Source: Bagarius yarrelli (taxonomy: Eukaryota; Chordata; Actinopteri; Siluriformes; Sisoridae). From it: 64,000 bases of DNA. The stretch is taken from NCBI GenBank assembly GCA_005784505.1, contig VCAZ01000050.1:496001-560000 (forward strand). The letters run 5' to 3'. The notes beneath the pieces were generated by a model that saw only the letters and a list, made by a program, of their open reading frames with translations, was not told the DNA's origin and searched no databases. The position numbers and the translations under genes are program-made. Below are positions 57,226 through 64,000 of this stretch, one piece after another (the first letter of the stretch is position 1; the number at the start of each line of letters is the position of its first letter).

Positions 57226-57539
57226 AATATTTTTTTAAAGACCTGGAGTTTGTGTTATTGAGCTACGATTATCACCAAAGTCTAAACAAAATAGTCCAAA
57301 CCTATTAGTCGGTCATTCTCGAATTCTAATGGAACATTGAAATAAGAGCTTTAGTTAAGGCTGACACATATTAAAAATAAATTTATTAAGGCTTTAGATT
57401 AAAAAAACATTTAAAAGTTAAGATTACTGGTAAAACAAATCCGTGCTGTGTTACAAGTGCTGAAAAAAACTAATTCCAGGTATTTGGCTTCATCCAATGC
57501 TTTTGACTTGATTTTAAACCATCATTAAATGAAGAGGTC
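57226..57539. other. Unassigned sequence
   Basis: An AT-rich lead-in to the MITE. Its boundary with the MITE is not clear. Confidence 0.3.
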
Positions 57540-57775
57540 TGAAGTGCAGTTTGTGCTTTAGATCACACCAAAAGGTTTTCAACTGGGTTCTATGCAGAAC
57601 ATCTTCCATCTTAACACACCATGTCTTCACAGAGCTCAGGAGTTTTGTGCACAGAGGCATTGTCATGCAGGAACAGTGTTTAAGCCTCTTTATTCCAGTG
57701 AGAGAAAAATGTGCAGTTGGATTAGGATGGTCAAAAAACATGTCCTGGACAGGTGTTCCAATACTTCTGCCAGAA
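57540..57775 (-). mobile_element. MITE M1, second copy (reversed)
   Basis: 'CTGAAGTGCAGTTTGTGCTT', 'GATCACACCAAAAGGTTTTC', 'ACCATGTCTTCACAGAGCTC', 'TTTGTGCACAGAGGCATTGT', 'CATGCAGGAACAGTGTTTAA' and the end 'GGTGTTCCAATACTTCTGCC' follow a MITE I associate with fish, whose other end is seen at 31303. Overlapping open frames of 100-108 codons on both strands (57514-57918) are chance readings through this element and the adjacent LINE. Confidence 0.75.
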
Positions 57776-57811
57776 TGTTTAACTACTATAAGAGAGATTT
57801 CAACTTTGCAG

Positions 57812-58083
57812 CACACCCTCTCAGATCCACAAACACAGATCGACTTGTCGCACCATCATCTATGATGCAAGGCAGGTCTGCCTCTAGAGCTTTCTTTGTT
57901 CTGTCACCAAGATGGTGAAATGATCTTCCAATTAACGTCAGCCATAACGTCACTGTCTTCAAGAGATGATTAAAGACCCATCTCTCTCCTAAACACCTAG
58001 CACTTTGATTTGTGATCTATTGTACCAGTATTAAGCCTCAACGCACTCTTGTACAATGCACTGGACAACAACTTCTGCTAAAC
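57812..58083 (+). pseudogene. LINE 3' end (C-terminus plus tail)
   Basis: Across two frames it reads 'ASRAFFVLSPRW', stop, 'NDLPINVSHNVTVFK', stop, 'LKTHLSPKHL', the '(R)AFsvaAPrLWNxLPxxIR..SLxxFKxxLKTHLF' terminus of L2/Rex-group fish LINEs. The 3' end 'GTACAATGCACTGGACAACA'+'ACTTCTGCTAAAC' corresponds to the conserved LINE tail of the type 'CTGGATAAAAGCGTCTGCTAAATG'. It was 5'-truncated on insertion. Confidence 0.8.
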
Positions 58084-58714
58084 CAGAAAATCAACTGGGG
58101 TATAAGACATACCGACTTTACCACCGAGGGATCCAACAGAGAAATCATCAGTTTGTAGCAGTGTCTCTTTCTGCCAATAACGGCAGCTGCGGTGCTACAG
58201 TAAATTAAGTAAGGCACCAACTGACATTTTGGAATCTTTATACATTATCCCACCAGATTAAACCTTCACCAGGCAATTTGGGGTTAAATAGGAGTGGGTT
58301 TATAATCATACACTTAAGTCATGGCAGTTGGCCAAAACCCACTGGGAATTACACGAGGGCTTATAGCAGTTGATTTTTGTACCAATAGCACTTAATCTGA
58401 AGATAAGGCAAAATTGTTTGTAATACCAGTATAAAAGGCAGTTATAATACAATGATTATTGTTCTCTAATCTCATCTTCAGCCTGCTACTTACTGGAGGA
58501 TTAGAAGATTAAGGATCAAATCACAGGAGTAACAGTGAGCTATGGCACCTGACCCTCAGATGCTCATATCACGGTTAAGAAGAAATATTGCTCACACTGA
58601 CTTTTCCAACAATTTAAAGCATTTTCTAATTCTTAGTAAACATAAAGACCTACAAGCATTTTAGGAAATAAATGTTATTATAGCACTTATTTTACACACG
58701 TTCAGAGGAAACAT
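58084..58714. other. Unassigned sequence
   Basis: Nothing is recognised. Confidence 0.35.
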
Positions 58715-58785
58715 GGAGTCTACACCAGGGACTCCTTTAAGGCAGGGGACACCCAGGACATGGGGCCAACCCAACACAGTCATTA
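58715..58785 (-). mobile_element. SINE family 2, middle fragment (reversed)
   Basis: 'GGAGTCTACACCAGGGACTC', 'AAGGCAGGGGACACCCAGGA' and 'GGGGCCAACCCAACACAG' match the complement of the central part of family 2. Both ends are missing. Confidence 0.55.
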
Positions 58786-59788
58786 TAGACGCCTTAACCT
58801 ACAACACATTTCTTTGAACTGGGGAGAAAAAGATTTATCAGGTTAAAACTGATCGTTATATGATCAAGCACATCTACTGGTCAGCCATTTTTTTTCCATA
58901 TGCTGAATCCCAATCCTTTCTGTCTTCAACCTCAGAGAAGCAATAGCATTAATCCGACTCATATCCAGAAGATTTTCGTTTTACATTCAAACCAAGTAAA
59001 AGGTTTCGGCCAAGGTTTTTTTTTTTTTGACATTTTATACTTCACTGTGTAAACATAACTAAATAATGGTAGAAAGCATCTCAGAAGAATGCAGCTGGTG
59101 GGAATTAAAAAATAGCTTTAAAAAAGTGAAAAACAAACATTGTAGCATCTGTTAGCATTTGCCTGAATAGAGGATGACATACCATCAATTCAGGAATAGA
59201 TAAGCGAATTTTCTCACTTGTTTCCGAAACAGAACTAGACAATCTGCACCCAAACAATTGATTTGAGACGACTGAGATTTCGCATGTGATTTTTATAAAC
59301 GCGTTTTGCTATGCTATGAAGAATTTAACTTCTCCATTTCAAATAAAAAGCATAGAATAACAGGTGCACTTTATTTTTTTGGAAATAAGACGCCCAAGCA
59401 CTGTTTCATTCTTGACTTCAGTCTTACTGAACACATTTTAGATGAACTAGAACTGATTCTTTTGGGGCTAAATTAACAAATCATCACAGCCACGCTCCAT
59501 GATTTAGTTAAAAGTCTTTCCAGAAGTGTGGAGGTTTTAAGAGGAGTAAGAGCGAGACTAAATCTGGAATAGAATGTTCAAAAAAATACCTACTATAAAA
59601 ATTGTGATCGTCAAGCGTCCTTAAACTTTTATCTACCGAAGGCAACATTCAAGATGGATAAAAGAAAAAAAAAGTTCCCAGAACAAGAACGGTTATAGTT
59701 TTGGTTTTAAGAAAACTTTGAGGTTGTGATTCGTTTTAAAATGTTAGCTTGTACATATAGTGTACTGCTAAAACCTTGCCTAATTAAA
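58786..59788. other. Unassigned AT-rich sequence
   Basis: A T run at 59019-59029. Nothing else is recognised. Confidence 0.35.
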
Positions 59789-60352
59789 GTGTGTTCATGC
59801 TTGTAGTTTATTTCAGACCAAAAAGGAATTTGATACAATTGGTCTGTTTAGCATTCACACATATTACATTAAGACATAGTGATATATTACCTTCTGAACT
59901 TACCATCTGAACAGACGCACTGCACTGGATTGAACACGCTCATTATGTGGATGTGTAAATGGTTTCACTTTCACCAGCTAAGAACTCAAGCAGAATTTCC
60001 ATCTTTGAAACAAGTAGACAGCGTTTCAGACTACTTTTGCGGCTAATATGGAAACATACTGCTAGTCTAACCCGGTGGTTATGCAATCAGATCACAAATC
60101 AGATTTGCCTTTGCATCACACCTTTCATCACATCCTGTTTTTGGTCCGATTGGATACATTTGGTATACTGTATGCTGCCTTTATAATGAATCAAACCGCA
60201 CCAGAGCTCGTTTTTTAACGGTCTCTGCTTGTTCGGTATGCACCAGGGTTCGAACGGCAGCGTTCATATTTGCTCAAATAAACCGAACTAACTTAGCAAT
60301 CGCAATGGAGTTCATTTAAATCAAACCAAACATGACACGTGTGAACACACAT
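59789..60352. mobile_element. Non-autonomous TIR element ('GTGTGTTCA' ends)
   Basis: The left end 'AGTGTGTTCATGCTTGTAGT' and the reverse complement of the right end 'GTGTGTTCACACGTGTCATG' are inverted repeats. The interior right part 'AATCAAACCGCACCAGAGCT', 'GCACCAGGGTTCGAACGGCA' and 'AAATAAACCGAACTAACTTA' matches an element I associate with fish whose body is rich in 'GAACCG' and 'CACCAGAG'. The left flank contains TTAA, but the right flank has no matching tetramer, so I do not assign a superfamily. The 75-codon frame inside (59959-60186) is not a gene. Confidence 0.65.
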
Positions 60353-63300
60353 TATATGAGTGTACATAATTCTCTTATTTATTACAGTTTATAGTCAATT
60401 TTTCACATTGTCAGTTTAGTGTTTTATTATCTACGGGTTCATAAAACTGGCTAGAACAAAGCAAACAAAAAAAGGAAGTACAAGCACTAGAAATAATGTA
60501 TGACTTTTGACAAACTAATTCTCCAGGACGTCAAATCTGCCTATGCCGTGATTTACCCTTTTACAATTTTAGCAAAGGATGCCTTAGTAAACATGGCTGA
60601 AGAAACATTCAGGAACAAGGACGCACTACATTACAGTCTAGTGGCAGATAAGGCCCTCTGCTAAACTACACGCAGTACATCTCTAAAATGGCGATATGAA
60701 ACTGTCCCTGAATCTGAGCTCAGGTGATTGATGTGGGCATTATGTGGCTTTTGGTGTGAGGTCTTTTTACGAACCCTATCTGTGTAAATCTATTTCATAA
60801 AAAGGTGCATCAGACATGCTATAAAATTAATATTTAATATTATGGAAATAGCAGCCTTGATATCTAACAACAGGGATAAAAGCCATGTGATCCTGTAAAT
60901 TCCGCAACTCAATTTGTTGTACAAATAGCTAATATGAGGGGTCATGACTGATTAGAGTGAATTCATTTCAAAGCTGGATTTATGTATTATTTTATTCTCC
61001 AGAATCATTTATGATGTTTCATCAAGTATGAAACTAATTTTATTTGTTAATGATGAATTTTTGGTAAAATGTTATAAATATAATTAATCGCTGTAAACAA
61101 GAAGACTGGGGAAATGAACAAAAGGTAAAAAAAAAAAAAAAAGTCAGCATGCACAGGCACACAAACATATTGTGACAAGCTAATTCCAGTGATCCTCCAG
61201 CAGCCCAGTGCCATTTCCTTGTATTGGCCACTCCTGGACTTGAAGCTAAAATCCATTTCCTTTCCCACATTTCCTGGCAATCTTATCTGACCGGATGCCT
61301 GTAGTCTGTTTGAGCTCATATGAATCTTAAATATTCTTAAGAACTGTCACGAGGCTACGATGCTGCTTAAATGTAAAGTTATAATAAAGACAAAATTCTA
61401 ACATTTTATTTTGCCATGGACTCTGAATAGGTTTTCTAGATTACTTTTCATTAAGTCTGACGTCTGACTGTTTTTAGTGTAGTTTGTATGTAAAATTATC
61501 CAAGTCATTGTGTATAATTAAGTATTTCGATTAACCAGTGTCCTTCCTTTCTTGTGTCTGGTCTTCAAGGTGTTCATATGGTATAAAGAGGACACAAGCT
61601 TCGTCAGCAATGAGACAAAATGTCATTATAGTTTTGTTTTTTATAGCCTGATTGATGGATGCAGAGCGTTTCCTTTTTACCCGAGCAGTAACCCATTAGG
61701 TAGCCGAATCAAATTACATTTAAAGTTAATCGTCTCATTAGCAGTAGCTTAAAAAAAAGTAACATGTTCTTTACACCAGCAGGAAACCTGACAAGTCCAT
61801 TACGTGCTGTGTGACTCAAACTAAGCCCTCTTTGGTATGCCTAGCTGCCAGCAAAACTGCAACTAGCCATTAGCCCTGACCTTTGCCATGTGAGCTGTAG
61901 GTATACAGCTAGCTGACAAAACAAAACCTACCAAACTGTTAATATTCAATATCCGCCAAGCCGGAAAACCTACTCACTGAAATATTCTCACTGATTTTTT
62001 TATAAGCTTGTTTAGAACAGAGTTCAGGTAAATAGAGCTAAAGTTTAGATCATGGCACATTCCTGTGTGAAAATTAATATTACACAGATAAGCTTTAGTG
62101 AAGTTCAGTGCTTCTGAAAGTGTTTAGGACTTTCTGGTCCTGATGGCCCACCATTGGGGTTGGAGAGCTCAAACTGAGATTGGACCATCAGATGTGAGCA
62201 AAGTAACGTATAAGTTAAATTAAAGGGTCGGTAGTACTAAAAAAATTAACTCCTTTTTTTAATTTTATCTCTATACCTTTTTATTAATCCATTAGACAAG
62301 CAATTGTATTTCTACAGACAGCACTCAATATTTGAGGAAAAGGTCATTCAGAAAAGTAAGCACTCAAGATCCGGCTCAGGCTACGAATCTGACTGATCCT
62401 CTAAATCCCACAGTTTAGATAAATCATCTCTAATTTAGTGTTTTTGGTATTGAAGTATAGTATCGTCCCAACCCCCCCATGATGGCATCTCTGTATCTTT
62501 AAACAGTAAGTGAATAAATAGATGTGGAGAATTGCTGGATTAAGCGAAAAACATTACACAGCAAAGGAATACACTTCCAGTACATGATGCATTGCAAGAT
62601 CAATTTCATGATCATGAGCTGTATTCTCAATTTCTTTAATCACAGATGAAGTGTTAGGCATACGATTGCATCTAATCAGGGCAAAATGAGAGAGAAGTGT
62701 AGTCTTAATTAAGCATGGTTAGAGCCGAGTATTGAAGACAGAAAAAAAAAACTACATGTTTTGATTGCAAAGAAAAAAAGAGAAATGCCAGAGCTCCAGC
62801 TGTCTGTCCAGCACCTGCTGATTAACTATTTGCACCCCAAGACTATAAAATGGCTTTAATTTTACCCTTGTTATCAGTAAGCACTGTGACATCAACAATT
62901 GCACATCTCTTTCTGCTTTCTCGAACAATTAATTAATACACAAATTACAGGTTTAAGTGATATTTCAGTAAAAAAAAAACAAGCATGTGAGACTCGCTGG
63001 GAACACAAACACTGCTGAAGTAAGGAACAGTGATACATATAAAAAAAAAAAAAAAAGAAATGGAATACAGCATAGCCCATTTTTAGATACAGTTAATTAA
63101 AACAGTTCTTTCTTCTTGTTTATGGTAGCCTCATCAACTTGCTCCATTCATTATCTTCAAAAGTAGTTAGTTGTTAATGTTTAAAGTTAATCTGAATATA
63201 TGAGCTGTACCAAACAGAATTTTTAACATCCTTTGCAATGGATCACACTGTCCTATCACATTGCTAGAAATAATTAGGTTTATGTATAATTAGGATTTTA

Positions 63301-63521
63301 GCTTGCTTTTGTTTGCAGTTGTCAAATGATATTAAACATTTCCGTTAACATCCATCACAGCAATTTTAGGGATTATTTCTAGTTTTATGTTTATAAAACT
63401 TTTTTTAAATTTAGTGAGTAATTTTAGTACTGTTTATAGCGTAGCTGTTTATAGCCTTCTTTTTTTAAATGTAAAAGTTCTTTTGTAATGAACTCGTATG
63501 AATTAATACAATGCAACTAAT
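60353..63521. other. Unassigned AT-rich sequence
   Basis: No repeat family or gene is recognised. 62560-62940 is of steady composition with words such as 'GCACCTGCTGATTAACTATT' and would be my first choice in this part for a conservation check. Minus-strand frames at 61040-61319 are phenylalanine-rich because of an A tract. Confidence 0.4.
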
Positions 63522-63900
63522 TGGCAGCACGCTGGCTTAGTTATTTGCACTGTTGCCTCACAGCAGAAAGGTCTCAGGTTTGTATCCCCTGCAGAGGTCT
63601 TTCTATGTTCTTCCTGTGCTTGCGTGGGTTTATTCCGGGTTCTCTGGTTCCCTTCCACAGTCCAAAAACATGTACGTTCAATTAATTGGTGATTCTAAAT
63701 TGCCCATAGGAGTGAGTGTAAGTGTTTGTTTTTGTTATTAGTCTCTATCTGACCCTCTGATGGACTAGTGACCTGTCCAGGTTGTACCCCTGCCTTTTAT
63801 TCAATGACAGCTGGTATAGAATCCAGTAGATCCCTGTGACTCTGATTAGGGATAAGCGGGTTTAGATGATGGATGGATGGATGGATGGATAAATGGATGA
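63522..63900 (+). mobile_element. SINE family 2, full length with ATGG tail
   Basis: The tRNA-like head is 'GGCAGCACGCTGGCTTAGTT' with a B-box-like 'GGTTTGTATCCC'. The body carries 'TGTGCTTGCGTGGGTTTATT', 'CCACAGTCCAAAAACATGTA', 'TTGGTGATTCTAAATTGCCC', 'ATGGACTAGTGACCTGTCCA' type sequence and 'GGATAAGCGGGTTTAGATGA'. It ends in five to six ATGG units and looser GATA/AAAT variants. This is the most complete copy of the family here and the reference for the fragments listed elsewhere. A 62-codon frame inside is spurious. Confidence 0.9.
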
Positions 63901-64000
63901 ATAAATAATGCAACTACATCAATCTAGAGATACTAAAAGATGGTCAATTTATTAAAACTTCTTCATTTTTAATGACACTAAATAAAACTACTAACAATAA

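Noticed and set aside
57514..57918. Three overlapping frames of 100-108 codons
   Set aside because: They cross the border between a MITE and a LINE fragment in frames unrelated to the LINE protein.

Overview
The window looks like non-coding vertebrate nuclear DNA from a teleost fish. It is AT-rich and packed with microsatellites, and its transposable elements are all families I associate with fish: tRNA-derived SINEs ending in a 'GTCTGCCAAATG'-type tail, Tc1-like elements with 'SPDLxPIENxW', hAT-type MITEs, and 3'-truncated L2/Rex/RTE-type LINEs. The mixture suggests an otophysan (catfish, carp or characin type), but I cannot fix the species. I recognise no intact protein-coding gene, no exon I would defend, and no functional tRNA, rRNA or ncRNA gene. 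Bacterial signals (operons, ribosome binding sites, CRISPR) do not apply.

Layout. 0-5 kb: first copy of an ~840-bp dispersed repeat (second copy at 12.4-13.1 kb), one copy of a ~270-bp repeat pair (2.4 and 4.7 kb), SINE fragments, and a SINE whose head is joined to telomere-like TTAGGG repeats (4.46 kb). 5-15 kb: mostly unique AT-rich sequence plus a TIR element at 8.0-8.6 kb. 15-25 kb: SINEs, a LINE 3' fragment on the minus strand (22.2 kb), a foldback element (23.9 kb) and long unassigned stretches. 25-32.4 kb: the most structured part. Three pieces of a ~600-bp unit occur in circularly permuted order. One lies inside a gutted Tc1-like transposon (28.85-30.88 kb, TA-flanked, terminal inverted repeats visible). 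A three-level nest follows (SINE inside TIR element inside MITE, 31.3-32.4 kb). 33-37.3 kb: hAT-like elements, one nested in another with a perfect 8-bp target duplication, and a palindromic MITE. 38-48.3 kb: SINEs, a DIRS-like retroelement remnant, an RTE-type LINE tail, a hAT-like element, an L2-type LINE 3' end with its pentamer tail, and a dense SINE cluster. 48.3-64 kb: unique AT-rich DNA with a 21-bp minisatellite, two very long AT tracts, a Tc1/mariner-type transposase fragment, two LINE fragments, a MITE, a TIR element and a full-length SINE with an ATGG tail.

No genes act together here. What the window records is a history of insertions, and several nested cases give relative ages. 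The strongest is a SINE at 31.47-31.67 kb: it has a perfect target duplication, and its empty site is preserved in a second copy of the host element at 8.56 kb. Family names come from memory of fish repeats and should be confirmed by a library search. What I see directly (terminal repeats, target duplications, duplicated blocks, frames) is stated separately in each entry.
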